Part shown: positions 1-8,440 of the stretch, piece by piece | How positions within the stretch are numbered: position 1 is the stretch's first letter | How the letters are laid out: every line of letters begins with the position of its first letter | NCBI GenBank assembly: GCA_017519405.1 | Contig: JAFWSH010000001.1 | Coordinates: forward strand, 17,530-81,529 | Direction: 5' to 3' | Source of the DNA: Clostridia bacterium | GTDB lineage: Bacteria > Bacillota > Clostridia > Christensenellales > Aristaeellaceae | Length of the DNA: 64,000 nucleotides | Position numbers and translations under genes: made by a program | Notes under the pieces: model-generated | The model's database searches: none | Seen by the model: the letters and a program-made list of their open reading frames with translations, nothing else | What the model was told of the DNA's origin: nothing

Positions 1-870
1 GCGGACTTCGCCCTCTGGAAGGCGCAGAAGCCCGGGGAACCCGCCTGGGAGAGCCCCTGGGGCATGGGCCGGCCCGGCTGGCATATCGAGTGCTCCGCCA
101 TGTCCATGACCTACCTGGGTAACACCTTCGACATCCATTGCGGCGGCAAGGATCTCCTCTTCCCCCACCACGAGAACGAGATCGCCCAGTCTGAGGGCGC
201 CACGGGGGAACCCTATGTCCGCTACTGGATGCACAACGGCTTTATCAATGTGGACGGGCAGAAGATGAGCAAGTCCCTCCACAACTTCTGGACGGTGCGG
301 GACATCGCCAGGGAGTTTGACCTGGAGGCGGTGCGGATGTTCATGCTCTCCGCCCACTACCGCAGTCCCATCAATTTCTCCCGGGAGCAGATCGAGGCGG
401 CCCACGCCAGCCTCCAGCGGCTCTACACCGCCCGGGATCAGCTGCGCTTCCTGAAGGACAAGGCGGCTGACCGGCCGCTGAACCCGGAGGAGGAGGCGTT
501 CACGGCCCGGCTGAAGCAGTATGAGGACCGCTTCGACGCCGCCATGGACGACGACCTGAACACGGCGGATGCCATCGGCGCCATCTTTGAGCTGGTGCGG
601 GATGCCAACTCCACCCTCTCGGCGGAGTCTGCCCGGGGTGCGGTGACGGCGGCGCTGGACAGCTTCGGCGCCCTGTGCGGTATTCTGGGCCTGGCCCAGA
701 AGGAGGACGACGCGCTGCCGGCGGAGATTCAGCAGATGGTGGATGAGCGCGCCGCCGCCCGGAAGGCGAAGGACTGGAAGCGCTCGGACGAGCTGCGGGA
801 CGCCATCAAGGCCGCGGGCTATATCCTGGAGGACACCCGGGAGGGCCAGAAAGTGCGGAAAGCCCTGTGA
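1..870 (+). CDS. cysS: Cysteinyl-tRNA synthetase, 3' part (5' end outside window)
   Basis: Class I aminoacyl-tRNA synthetase that charges tRNA-Cys in the cytoplasm. The reading frame is open from base 1, so the N-terminus with the HIGH motif lies upstream of the window. Visible class-specific features are the HIECSAM stretch, the zinc/substrate-region motif FPHHENEIAQ and the catalytic loop KMSKS (around base 262), followed by a helical anticodon-binding domain and a short C-terminal domain. The TGA stop overlaps the GTG start of the next gene, so cysS, the helix-hairpin-helix gene and dnaX are probably one transcript. Identification is secure; only the missing start is unknown. Confidence 0.97.
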   Translation, partial: ADFALWKAQKPGEPAWESPWGMGRPGWHIECSAMSMTYLGNTFDIHCGGKDLLFPHHENEIAQSEGATGEPYVRYWMHNGFINVDGQKMSKSLHNFWTVRDIAREFDLEAVRMFMLSAHYRSPINFSREQIEAAHASLQRLYTARDQLRFLKDKAADRPLNPEEEAFTARLKQYEDRFDAAMDDDLNTADAIGAIFELVRDANSTLSAESARGAVTAALDSFGALCGILGLAQKEDDALPAEIQQMVDERAAARKAKDWKRSDELRDAIKAAGYILEDTREGQKVRKAL

Positions 871-1238
871 GGGCGCTGCGCTGGGCCGCCCCGGTCCTGA
901 TCGCCGCGGCGCTGCTGCTGTGCGCCCTGGGGGTGCTGACAGCCCCCGGCCGGCCGGCCCCGGCGGCGTACAGGGCCGGTGCGCTGCCGTCCCTGCCGCC
1001 GGTGGAGGCTGTGCAGCGCCAGAGCGGCTGGGTGGATGTGAACCACGGGGAGATTCCGGAGCTGGTGGAACTGCCGGGCATCGGAGAGACCCTGGCCCAG
1101 GCCATCATCGATGAGCGGGAGAGCCGGGGACCTTTCCGCTACCCGGAGGACCTGCTGTCGGTCCGGGGCATCGGGGAGAAGAAACTGGCGGGCTTCCGCG
1201 ACATGCTGGATCTGACGGCGGAAGCCCCGGAGGAATGA
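867..1238 (+). CDS. ComEA-like helix-hairpin-helix protein
   Basis: Small protein of 123 residues with an N-terminal hydrophobic segment (about residues 8-26) and a C-terminal helix-hairpin-helix pair (about 55-115) containing LPGIGETLAQAII and VRGIGEKKL. This is the DNA-binding fold of the ComEA family of competence receptors. It lacks the SLBB domain of classical ComEA and has only a short linker, so a role in DNA uptake is inference; it could be a general membrane-tethered DNA-binding protein. The GTG start at 867 overlaps the cysS stop by 4 nt, and its own stop overlaps an ATG upstream of dnaX. No comEB/comEC genes lie in the window. Confidence 0.8.
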   Translation: MRALRWAAPVLIAAALLLCALGVLTAPGRPAPAAYRAGALPSLPPVEAVQRQSGWVDVNHGEIPELVELPGIGETLAQAIIDERESRGPFRYPEDLLSVRGIGEKKLAGFRDMLDLTAEAPEE

Positions 1239-1252
1239 GAGGAGAGACCGCT

Positions 1253-2860
1253 GTGGCTTATCAGGCACTGTATCGTCAGTGGCGGCCTGCCACCTTCTCG
1301 GATATGGTGGGTCAGGAGCTGGTGGTCACGGCCCTGCGCAACCAGGTGCAGCAGGGGCGGATTGCCCATGCCTATCTCTTTACCGGCAGCCGGGGCACCG
1401 GCAAGACCTCCGCCGCCAAGATCCTGGCCAGGGCGGTGAACTGTCAGCATCCGGTGAACGGCGACCCCTGCGGCGAGTGCGAGAGCTGCCGCCGGATGCA
1501 GGGGGACGCCTCCTTCGATGTGCTGGAGTATGACGCGGCCTCCAACTCCCGGGTGGAGGACATGCGGCAGATCCTGGAGACCACCCAGTATCCGCCCCAG
1601 TACGGCAAATACAAGGTCTACATCATCGACGAAGTGCACATGCTCTCGGACAATGCCTTCAACGCCCTGCTGAAAACGCTGGAGGAGCCCCCGGAGCACA
1701 TGATTTTTGTCCTGGCCACCACAGAGCCCCAGAAGGTGCTGGCCACCATCCTCAGCCGCTGCCAGCGCTACGACTTTGGCCGCATCCCGGCCCAGAAGAT
1801 TGCGGGGCGCCTGCGCCAGGCGGTGGAGATGGAGCACCGGGAGGCCACGGACGGGGCGCTGATGAACATCGCCGTGGCGGCGGAAGGCGGCATGCGGGAC
1901 GCCCTCTCCATTCTGGACATGTGTCTGGGCTATGGCGAGAAGGTGGACGAGGCGCTGGTCCGCCGGGTGCTGGGCACCAGCGGCCGGGAGTTCCTGTTCC
2001 GCTTCTCCGAGGCGCTGATCGAGGAGGACGCCGCAGCGGTGTTCAGCCTCATCGACCAGTTGATGCGGGAGGGCCGGGAGCCGGCGGTTTTTGCCCGGGA
2101 GATGGCGCGCCATCTGCGGGCGATGCTGATGGCCCACTACTGTCCCGGGGAGCTGGCGGAGCTGCTGGAGCTGACGCCGGAGGACGCCCAGAGCTACATC
2201 GGTCAGGCCTCCGGCGTGTCCGACACCCGCCTGATGAGCATGATCGACCTGATGATGTCCGTGGAGCCGAAGCTGCGGCTCTCCTCATCCCCCCGGGTGG
2301 CCCTGGAGACGGCGGCGCTGCACGCCTGCCTGCGGACCGGGGAGGAGGACACCACCGCCCTGCGGGAGCGGATCGAGACACTGGAGAAGCAGCTGGCCGG
2401 GCTCCGGGAGGAGCTGCACAGCGGCGCCCTGACGGTGAGCCCCGGGGCGGCCCGGCCGGAGAAAAAGGAGCGTGCGCCGGAGGTGCAGACCCCCAAGGCG
2501 GCACCGGCCCCCATGCCCAAGGACCTCCAGCAGGTCTGGAAGGGCGCCATGGAGATCGTGAAGAGGAAGAACCCCGGGCTGTTCGGCATGCTCAGCAGCG
2601 GCAGCCTCATGGAGGCGGCGGACGACTGCTTCGTCTGGGGCGTGAAGGACGAGAGCTTTTTCTTCAGCCTGGACCACGTCAACCGTCCGGAGCACCGGGA
2701 GCAGATCGAGGAGGCCCTCAGCGAGACCGCGGGCCGGCCGTGCCATTTCACCGTGCAGCTGCCTGAAACCCAGAAGAAGGCCACCGCCACCGAGGCGGAC
2801 ACCCTGCGGGGCCTGCGGGAGACCTTCGGCGCGGACCGGGTGATGGTGCAGGAGGAGTAG
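1253..2860 (+). CDS. dnaX: DNA polymerase III subunit gamma/tau
   Basis: Clamp-loader ATPase of the replicative polymerase, 535 residues. The protein opens with the family hallmark AYQALYRQWRP, then Walker A GSRGTGKTS (about residues 45-53), a four-cysteine zinc module (about 64-79), a DEVHML Walker B region and the sensor/arginine-finger region LSRCQR. The C-terminal part is a low-complexity linker and a tau-like tail. I chose GTG 1253 because it has a GGAGAG site 7-8 nt upstream and gives the canonical N-terminus; an in-frame ATG at 1235 overlaps the preceding stop and would add six residues. Translational coupling with the upstream gene is likely. Confidence 0.96.
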   Translation: MAYQALYRQWRPATFSDMVGQELVVTALRNQVQQGRIAHAYLFTGSRGTGKTSAAKILARAVNCQHPVNGDPCGECESCRRMQGDASFDVLEYDAASNSRVEDMRQILETTQYPPQYGKYKVYIIDEVHMLSDNAFNALLKTLEEPPEHMIFVLATTEPQKVLATILSRCQRYDFGRIPAQKIAGRLRQAVEMEHREATDGALMNIAVAAEGGMRDALSILDMCLGYGEKVDEALVRRVLGTSGREFLFRFSEALIEEDAAAVFSLIDQLMREGREPAVFAREMARHLRAMLMAHYCPGELAELLELTPEDAQSYIGQASGVSDTRLMSMIDLMMSVEPKLRLSSSPRVALETAALHACLRTGEEDTTALRERIETLEKQLAGLREELHSGALTVSPGAARPEKKERAPEVQTPKAAPAPMPKDLQQVWKGAMEIVKRKNPGLFGMLSSGSLMEAADDCFVWGVKDESFFFSLDHVNRPEHREQIEEALSETAGRPCHFTVQLPETQKKATATEADTLRGLRETFGADRVMVQEE

Positions 2861-2892
2861 GCCGAAAGCGGCTTTGGGAGCCGCAGTCATGG

Positions 2893-2939
2893 GAAAAACC
2901 GGCAGGGATTCACCGACCGTGCAGCCCTGCCGGTTTTTT
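2893..2939 (+). terminator. Rho-independent terminator after dnaX
   Basis: Ten-base-pair stem ACCGGCAGGG (2898-2907) with CCCTGCCGGT (2925-2934), 17-nt loop, followed by a run of six T (2934-2939). It ends the cysS-dnaX transcript. Confidence 0.85.
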
Positions 2940-2973
2940 GCTGCTCCCGGGCGCCGCCGGCGTGCTGTTTTCC

Positions 2974-3002
2974 TTGACAAGCGGCGATTCGGCTGATAAA
3001 AT
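2974..3002 (+). promoter_or_regulatory. Sigma-A type promoter for mgtE leader
   Basis: TTGACA (2974-2979), 17-nt spacer, TAAAAT (2997-3002). Transcription would start near 3009 and give a leader of about 200 nt before mgtE. Confidence 0.75.
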
Positions 3003-3008
3003 GGTGCC

Positions 3009-3200
3009 ATCATCAGAAGAATGTGAGGTGAGACCGGGTGGACGCTTATGACAGTATAGGAGACGGCGCGGACGCTGATCCGTTTGCTCGGTCCCGCCTG
3101 AGCTGACCATCAGCGCGTCGCTCTGTGTTCCTGCCTGTCAGGAAAACCAGGACAGTCAGGTGTTTTGTGCTGCGGGAACGCGGACACATGGAAAGGAGCG
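3009..3200 (+). promoter_or_regulatory. Candidate structured leader (riboswitch-like) before mgtE
   Basis: This 346-base gap before mgtE has no gene after the dnaX terminator. The predicted leader contains AGGTGAGACC near 3026, GGAGACGGCGCGGACGCTG near 3058, a stem pairing GCTGAT (3074-3079) with ATCAGC (3109-3114), and a terminator-like hairpin CCTGCCTGTC (3130-3139)/GACAGTCAGG (3151-3160) followed by TGTTTTGTG. Early elements recall the GGTGAGGC and GGAGAYACGC blocks of M-box (ykoK) Mg2+ riboswitches, which often precede mgtE, but I cannot match the whole consensus. A cation-sensing attenuator is inferred from position and structure. Confidence 0.45.
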
Positions 3201-3206
3201 AGGGAA

Positions 3207-4706
3207 TTGAACGAGGAAGAGAAGAAGGAGCTGGAGGAGCAGAAGCCGGAGGAATCGGCAGAGGATACGGCGGCGGCCCCTGAGGAGAAGCCGGAGGAGG
3301 AGGCCCGGGCCGAGGAGGAGGTCTTCGAGCACCCGGACTACGCCTCCGAGCTGGAACAGATCATCCGCAGCGACATGCCCAGCGAGGAGAAGCGGGAGAA
3401 GCTGCAGGACTACCACTACAACGACATCGCCGACGTGCTGGAGAAGCTGACGCCGGAGGAGCGCCGGAGCCTCTACCGCCTGCTGGGCGCGGAGGAGGTC
3501 TCGGAGATCTTCGCCTATCTGGACGACGCCAGCGAATTCATTGAGGAGCTGAGCCCGGAGACCGCGGCCCACATCGTCCAGGAGATGGACGCGGACGACG
3601 CCGTGGACATCCTGGAAGACCTGGATGAGGAGCAGCAGCAGGCCATCATCGACCGCATGGACGAGGAGGCCCGGGCGGACGTCGAGCTGATCCAGTCCTA
3701 TCCGGACGATGAGATCGGCAGCAAGATGACCACCAACTACATCGTGATCCGGCGGGGTATCAGCATCAAGGAGGCCATGCGGGCCCTGGTGAGCCAGGCC
3801 GCGGAGAACGACAACCTGTCCACCATCTATGTGGTGGACGAGGAGGAGCACTTCTACGGCGCCATCACCCTGCAGGACCTGATCATTGCCCGGGAGCACA
3901 CCGCCCTGGAGGACCTGATCACCACCTCCTACCCCTACGTCTATGACCACGAGGACGTGGCGGAGTGCATCGAGCAGCTGAAGGACTACAGCGAGGACTC
4001 CATCCCGGTGGTGGACAGCGAGATGAAGCTCATCGGCGTCATCACCTCCCAGGACCTGGTGGAGGTCGTGGACGAGGAGATGGGCGAGGACTACGCCAAA
4101 CTGGCCGGCTTGACCGCGGAGGAGGACCTGAAGGAGCCGCTGCTCCAGTCCATCAAGAAGCGCATTCCCTGGCTGATCACCCTGATGTTCCTGGGACTGC
4201 TGGTCTCCTCGGTGGTGGGTACCTTTGAGGGAATCATGGCGGCGCTTCCCATCTGTGTGGCCTTCCAGTCCATGATCCTGGACATGTCCGGTAACTCCGG
4301 CACCCAGTCCCTGGCTGTCACCATCCGCATCCTCACGGATGACGAGCTCACCGGGAAACAGAAACTGGGCCTGGTGTTCAAGGAAGCCCGGGTGGGCTTC
4401 ACCAACGGCCTGATCCTGGGCACGGTGTCCTTCCTCTTTGTGGGCCTGTTCGTCCACTTTGTCAAGGGGCGGGAGCTGATGGCCAGCTTTGCCCTCAGCG
4501 GCTGCATCGGCATGGCCATGGTGGTGGCCATGACCATCTCCAGCCTCAGCGGCACCCTGATCCCCATGTTCTTCAAGAAGGTGAAGATCGACCCGGCCGT
4601 GGCCTCGGGCCCCATGATCACCACCCTCAGCGACCTGGTGGCTGTGGTCACCTACTACAGCCTGGTGTCCCTCCTGCTGATGGGCATGCAGGGTGCCCTG
4701 GGCTGA
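3207..4706 (+). CDS. mgtE: Magnesium transporter MgtE
   Basis: Homodimeric Mg2+ channel of the inner membrane, 499 residues. An acidic low-complexity N-terminus (about 1-40, rich in Glu) precedes the MgtE N domain (about 45-165), then two CBS domains (about 170-290) ending in DSIPVVDSEMKLIGVIT, then a five-helix membrane domain (about 320-495) including the pore segment SGNSGTQS. In the family the N and CBS domains bind Mg2+ and gate the pore. The TTG at 3207 is preferred because AAGGAG lies 8 nt upstream; the in-frame ATG at 3165 has no ribosome binding site and adds a Cys-rich leader. The acidic N-terminal extension is longer than usual. It stands alone behind its own promoter and leader. 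Confidence 0.95.
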   Translation: MNEEEKKELEEQKPEESAEDTAAAPEEKPEEEARAEEEVFEHPDYASELEQIIRSDMPSEEKREKLQDYHYNDIADVLEKLTPEERRSLYRLLGAEEVSEIFAYLDDASEFIEELSPETAAHIVQEMDADDAVDILEDLDEEQQQAIIDRMDEEARADVELIQSYPDDEIGSKMTTNYIVIRRGISIKEAMRALVSQAAENDNLSTIYVVDEEEHFYGAITLQDLIIAREHTALEDLITTSYPYVYDHEDVAECIEQLKDYSEDSIPVVDSEMKLIGVITSQDLVEVVDEEMGEDYAKLAGLTAEEDLKEPLLQSIKKRIPWLITLMFLGLLVSSVVGTFEGIMAALPICVAFQSMILDMSGNSGTQSLAVTIRILTDDELTGKQKLGLVFKEARVGFTNGLILGTVSFLFVGLFVHFVKGRELMASFALSGCIGMAMVVAMTISSLSGTLIPMFFKKVKIDPAVASGPMITTLSDLVAVVTYYSLVSLLLMGMQGALG

Positions 4707-4717
4707 GGCATACAAAG

Positions 4718-4757
4718 AACCGGCGCCTGTCCCCGGGAAGGGGAGGGCGCCGGTTTT
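4718..4757. terminator. Bidirectional terminator between mgtE and ABC operon
   Basis: Stem AACCGGCGCC (4718-4727) with GGCGCCGGTT (4746-4755), with T-rich flank on the plus strand. It separates two convergent units and is likely used by both. Confidence 0.7.
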
Positions 4758-4769
4758 GCATGGGAAGGT

Positions 4770-5516
4770 TTACTGCCGGGCCTCCTGGATGGAGCGGATG
4801 AAGTCCCGGGAGCGCTGCTGCTGCGGCGCTTCGAAGAAATCCTTGGAAGGGCCGCTTTCAATGACCTCTCCGCCTTCCATGAACATCACGCGGTTGGACA
4901 CATGGCGGGCGAAGTCCATCTCGTGGGTGACGATCAGCATGGTCATGCCCTCCCGGGCAAGCTCTCGCATGACGCCCAGCACCTCGCCGATGAGCTCCGG
5001 ATCCAGGGCGCTGGTGGGCTCATCGAAGAAGAGAATCTCGGGATTGCGGGCCAGGGCCCGGGCGATGGCCACCCGCTGCTGCTGTCCGCCGGAGAGCTGC
5101 AGGGGATAGCGCTGGGCCCAGGCTGCCATGCCCACCCGGTCCAGGGTGTCCATGGCCAGCGTCCTGGCCTCCCGCCGCCCCATGCCCAGCCCTGCCGTGA
5201 GCCCCAGGGTGATGTTCTGCACCACGGTCAGGTTCTGGAAGAGGTTGTAGTTCTGAAAGACGAAGCCGGTCTTCTTCCGGTAGCGGGCGATCTCCTTTTT
5301 CGCTGCGGTGTGCAGGTCATAGACATCCCCGTCCAGGGTGAGGGTGCCGCTGTCCGCCCGCTCCAGGAAGTTCAGGCAGCGCAGGAAGGTGGTTTTCCCG
5401 GAGCCGCTGGGGCCCAGGATGGCCACCACGTCCCCCTTCTCCACGGTCAGGCTGATGCCCCGCAGCACCATCTGGCTGCCGAATTGCTTTCGGACGTCCA
5501 CTGCTTCCAGCATCAT
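4770..5516 (-). CDS. Polar amino acid ABC transporter, ATP-binding protein
   Basis: ATPase of 248 residues energising amino acid import. It has Walker A GPSGSGKTT (about residues 35-43), the Q-loop region, the signature LSGGQQQRV (about 140-148), Walker B ILFFDEP (about 162-168), D-loop SALDPE and switch histidine VTHEM. This is the GlnQ/TcyC type of the polar amino acid uptake family. It is the last gene of a three-gene minus-strand operon (binding protein, permease, ATPase), and its ATG overlaps the permease stop by 4 nt. Substrate cannot be read from sequence; cystine or glutamine-type amino acids are the family options. Confidence 0.93.
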   Translation of the reverse strand: MMLEAVDVRKQFGSQMVLRGISLTVEKGDVVAILGPSGSGKTTFLRCLNFLERADSGTLTLDGDVYDLHTAAKKEIARYRKKTGFVFQNYNLFQNLTVVQNITLGLTAGLGMGRREARTLAMDTLDRVGMAAWAQRYPLQLSGGQQQRVAIARALARNPEILFFDEPTSALDPELIGEVLGVMRELAREGMTMLIVTHEMDFARHVSNRVMFMEGGEVIESGPSKDFFEAPQQQRSRDFIRSIQEARQ

Positions 5517-6202
5517 TTGGCCTCACCTCCATGAACCGCGCCGGTGCGCTTGACCAGCTGCTGTTCTCCCAGGCGCTGCAGCCAGGTGAGCACCGTGCAG
5601 AAGAGCAGGTAGATGAGGGCCACCTCTGTATACAGCCCCAGGGCTTCGTAGACCCGGCCGTTGATGACCTGGGCCTGGCGGAACATGTCTGTCACGGTGA
5701 TGGTGGCGGCCAGGCTGGTGCCCTTCAGCATACCGATCAGGGAGTTGCTCAGCGCCGGGAAGGCCGTCCGGAAGGCCTGGGGAAGGACCACATGGGTCAT
5801 GATCTGCAGATAGTTCAGCCCCACGCAGTAGCCGGCTTCCAGCTGCCCGGCGGAAACGCTCTCCAGGGAACCCCGCATGGTCTCCGCCATATAGGCGCCC
5901 TCGTTGATGCCGAAGACCAGCACCGCTGTGGGAAAGGCCGCCAGGGTGATGCCCACGCTGGGCAGACCGTAGAAGACCAGATAGAGCTGCACCAGCAGGG
6001 GCGTGCCCCGGATCACCCAGATGTAGAAACGGCAGATCTGCTGCAGCACCGGCACCTTGGCATACTGGATCAGCGCCACGACCACCGAGATGAGCAGTGC
6101 CAGCAAAAAAGAGAGGGCGGTCAGGGGGATGGTTACCTCCACCGCCTTCTGAAGCAGTTGGGGAAATGCATCTGTCAGGATGCGCCAGAGTCGATCGTTC
6201 AT
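5513..6202 (-). CDS. Polar amino acid ABC transporter, permease
   Basis: Inner-membrane permease of 229 residues in the HisM/GlnP/TcyB family. Membrane segments are spread over the length, and the cytoplasmic coupling loop with EAGYCVGLNYLQ and VLPQAFRTAFP (EAA loop, about residues 130-160) contacts the ATPase. The start is taken at the ATG at 6202, giving MNDRLWRIL; the frame is open upstream but that part is Pro/Ser-rich shadow sequence overlapping the binding-protein gene. It lies 34 nt after the binding-protein gene and overlaps the ATPase gene. Confidence 0.92.
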   Translation of the reverse strand: MNDRLWRILTDAFPQLLQKAVEVTIPLTALSFLLALLISVVVALIQYAKVPVLQQICRFYIWVIRGTPLLVQLYLVFYGLPSVGITLAAFPTAVLVFGINEGAYMAETMRGSLESVSAGQLEAGYCVGLNYLQIMTHVVLPQAFRTAFPALSNSLIGMLKGTSLAATITVTDMFRQAQVINGRVYEALGLYTEVALIYLLFCTVLTWLQRLGEQQLVKRTGAVHGGEAK

Positions 6203-6236
6203 TCGGTTAACACTCCGTGACACTCGATGGGAAGGG

Positions 6237-7055
6237 TTACTCGGGCTTGGTCCGGTCCTCGCCGAAGTACTTGAGGGAGATGGCGGACAGGGTACCGTCC
6301 TGCCGGGCCTTATCCAGGATCTCATTGATGGCGTTGATCAGGGCTGTCTCCCCCTTGCGCACCGGGTAGGCCACCGGATCGCCGGGAAGCTCCTGCACCA
6401 CCTTGATATCGGCATCCGGATGCTGGGTCATGTAGTCCTCCACAGAGACCTTGGCGTTGATGGTGGCGTCCACCCTGCCGTAGATCAGCAGCTCCATGGT
6501 CTCGCCCAGGGAGTTCACCGGGGTGACGGTGGCGCCATGCTCCTTGGCCAGGGTGGCGTAGGTGGAGGAGGGGGTGTTGGCGGTGGTGCGGCCCTTCAGG
6601 TCCTCCAGGGAGTGGATGTCCTCGTTGTCGCCCCGCACCACCAGCACCTTCGGGGTGTAGACATAGGGGGTGGAGAACTCATACTTTTCGGCCCGGTCCT
6701 TGGTGAAGCCCACGCCGTTGCAGGCGATGTCGAAGCGGCCGGACTCCACGCCGGCCAGGATGGCGTCCCAGTCCGTCTCCTGGAAGTCGGGCTCCACGCC
6801 CAGGCCGTGGGCGATGAGGGTGCCGATCTCAATGTCCAGACCGGTGAGCTCGTGGCTGTTCTCGTCGTGGTAGGTCCAGGGAGACCAGGTGCCCTCGGTG
6901 CCGATCACCAGGGTGCCCCGCTGCCGGATCTGCGACAGCCGGTCTGTTTCCGCGGGGGTGTCCTGGGCCGGCTGCCCCGCGCAGGACGCCAGCAGCATAA
7001 CAGCCGCCGCCAATAATATCGCCAGACAGAGTTTTTTCCGGGATGCTTTGTTCAC
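6237..7055 (-). CDS. Polar amino acid ABC transporter, substrate-binding lipoprotein
   Basis: Extracytoplasmic solute-binding protein (SBP_bac_3), 272 residues. It has a lipoprotein signal peptide with lipobox LASC (lipidated Cys about residue 25), then the two-lobed binding domain starting GTLVIGTEGTWSPWTYHDE and including FDIACNGVGFTKDRAEKYEFS, the ligand-contact region of the family. The GTG start at 7055 is chosen because AGGAGG lies 8 nt upstream; an upstream ATG in frame lacks a site. It is the first gene of the operon, behind the promoter at 7111-7139. The ligand is a polar amino acid by family; cystine (TcyA-like) is possible. Confidence 0.92.
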   Translation of the reverse strand: MNKASRKKLCLAILLAAAVMLLASCAGQPAQDTPAETDRLSQIRQRGTLVIGTEGTWSPWTYHDENSHELTGLDIEIGTLIAHGLGVEPDFQETDWDAILAGVESGRFDIACNGVGFTKDRAEKYEFSTPYVYTPKVLVVRGDNEDIHSLEDLKGRTTANTPSSTYATLAKEHGATVTPVNSLGETMELLIYGRVDATINAKVSVEDYMTQHPDADIKVVQELPGDPVAYPVRKGETALINAINEILDKARQDGTLSAISLKYFGEDRTKPE

Positions 7056-7110
7056 TACAGAATCCTCCTGAAAATCTCCCACCGGCCGCTGTGCCGGCGG
7101 GGCGAATGCC

Positions 7111-7139
7111 ATTATACAGGACAAACTCCGTTTGCGCAA
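7111..7139 (-). promoter_or_regulatory. Promoter of amino acid ABC operon
   Basis: On the minus strand: TTGCGC (7134-7139), 17-nt spacer, TATAAT (7111-7116), about 56 nt before the GTG start. Confidence 0.7.
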
Positions 7140-7142
7140 GGG

Positions 7143-8165
7143 TTAAACCAGCGCTTTGGCGGCCTCCTGGGCGGCGATCACCCGATCACACCAGGCGTCA
7201 AAAACCGGGTCCTCCACCTGGCACTCCGGATGGGCCTGGATGTAATCCAGACAGCGGCGCACCCCCAGGTGGAAGGGCACGGTGGTGCACATGTCCGGCA
7301 CCAGGCGCTTCAGTTTTGCATTGTCGAACACCACGCAGACGGACTTGTCTCCCACCAGGCTGCCCTCGAAGTCGTAGCCCTCCTTCTTTCCGGCCTCCGC
7401 CAGCCAGTCGCTGGCCACATGGCACAGACGGGCTTCCACCCCCAGGGCGTCGGCGACAGTGCGGTAGATCTGGTCCCAGGTGAGGGTCTCGTCACCGGTG
7501 ATCTGGAAGGCCTCGCCGATGGCGTGGCGGTTGCCCATGAGGCCGGTGAAGCCCACGGCGAAATCGCTGTTGAAGGTCAGCGTCCACAGGGAGGAGCCGT
7601 CCCCCTGGACAATGACGGGCTTGCCCGCCTGCATCCGGCGGATCACCTGCCAGGAGCCGCCGTTGCCGTGGACGCCCATGGGGATGCTCCGCTCGTCGTA
7701 GGTGTGGCTGGGGCGCACGATGGTCACCGGGAAGCCCTCCTCCCGGTACTTCTCCATCAGGAAGGCCTCGCAGGCAATCTTGTTGCGGGAATACGCCCAG
7801 TGGGGGTTGGCCAGGGCGGTGCCCTCCGTGATGCGCCAGTCTGCCGCCGGCTTGTGGTAGGCGGAGGCGGAGCTGATGTAGATATACTGGCCGGTCTTCC
7901 CCCGGAAGAGCCGCCAGTCCCGCTCCACCTGGGCGGGCACAAAGCCGATGAACTCACAGACCGTGTCAAAGCGGTGCTCCGCCAGCAGCGCGGCGGCCTT
8001 CTCCTCGTCGCCGATGTCCACCGTCAGGGTATGGACGCCCTCGGGCAGCACCTCAGGGCGCTTTCCCCGGTTCAGGACCCAGACATCCCAGTGCATGACC
8101 TCCACGCAGCGCTTCACGATTGCTGTGGAGATGGTGCCGGTGCCGCCGATAAACAATACTTTCAT
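7143..8165 (-). CDS. NAD(P)-dependent epimerase/dehydratase family protein (extended SDR)
   Basis: Rossmann-fold protein of 340 residues. The dinucleotide-binding motif GGTGTIS is at residues 8-14, a serine-rich strand YISSASAYH at about 95-103, and the catalytic-type YxxxK motif YSRNK at about 124-128, all typical of extended short-chain dehydrogenases acting on nucleotide sugars or related substrates. The C-terminal substrate domain (about 160-330) includes a GDG/TLTF region like those of plant CSP41/mRNA-binding SDR relatives. Substrate is unknown. The ATG has AAGGGGG 9 nt upstream and a promoter at 8214-8241. It is monocistronic: the downstream ABC operon has its own promoter. Confidence 0.85.
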   Translation of the reverse strand: MKVLFIGGTGTISTAIVKRCVEVMHWDVWVLNRGKRPEVLPEGVHTLTVDIGDEEKAAALLAEHRFDTVCEFIGFVPAQVERDWRLFRGKTGQYIYISSASAYHKPAADWRITEGTALANPHWAYSRNKIACEAFLMEKYREEGFPVTIVRPSHTYDERSIPMGVHGNGGSWQVIRRMQAGKPVIVQGDGSSLWTLTFNSDFAVGFTGLMGNRHAIGEAFQITGDETLTWDQIYRTVADALGVEARLCHVASDWLAEAGKKEGYDFEGSLVGDKSVCVVFDNAKLKRLVPDMCTTVPFHLGVRRCLDYIQAHPECQVEDPVFDAWCDRVIAAQEAAKALV

Positions 8166-8213
8166 GGTGCGTCCCCCTTGTCACGTTTTCTTGCAGAGCC
8201 GAAGTCTTCTTTC

Positions 8214-8241
8214 ATTATATCACCTGACCGGCGGCTGTAAA
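8214..8241 (-). promoter_or_regulatory. Promoter of SDR gene
   Basis: Minus strand: TTTACA (8236-8241), 16-nt spacer, TATAAT (8214-8219). Confidence 0.65.
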
Positions 8242-8290
8242 GGACGAAAACACGTCCAGGCACTGGGAATCAAAGGAAACACAGCGGGAA

Positions 8291-8363
8291 TTCACATATT
8301 ATAAATTTTTCGTAACATTTCCTTCTGAATTTGCTTGATTTTTTTTGCAATATCGTTTAGAAT
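8291..8363 (+). promoter_or_regulatory. Promoter of response-regulator operon with TTCACA-type repeats
   Basis: TTGATT (8335-8340), 17-nt spacer, TAGAAT (8358-8363) in an AT-rich island unlike the surrounding GC-rich DNA. Upstream, TTCACA (8291-8296), TAAATT (8302-8307) and TAACAT (8313-8318) recur every 11 nt, the spacing used by PhoB/PhoP-type regulators. Autoregulation by the adjacent response regulator is an inference. The remaining gap (8166-8440) shows no other gene. Confidence 0.5.
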
Positions 8364-8440
8364 CTTAGCGTAAATTTGAATTCCCATGCCTTCATCCCCA
8401 ATCGCAAGGGCAGAGCTGGGATGTTATGGAGGTCCGGACG

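Noticed and set aside
867-1238. MrnC-like mini-ribonuclease III after cysS, as in Bacillus
   Set aside because: The product is a helix-hairpin-helix protein with no RNase III motif.
2455-2475. Possible programmed frameshift in dnaX (GAAAAAGGAG)
   Set aside because: The heptamer in frame is G AAA AAG, not a true X XXY YYZ slippery site, and no clear downstream hairpin or upstream spacing matches known dnaX frameshift signals.
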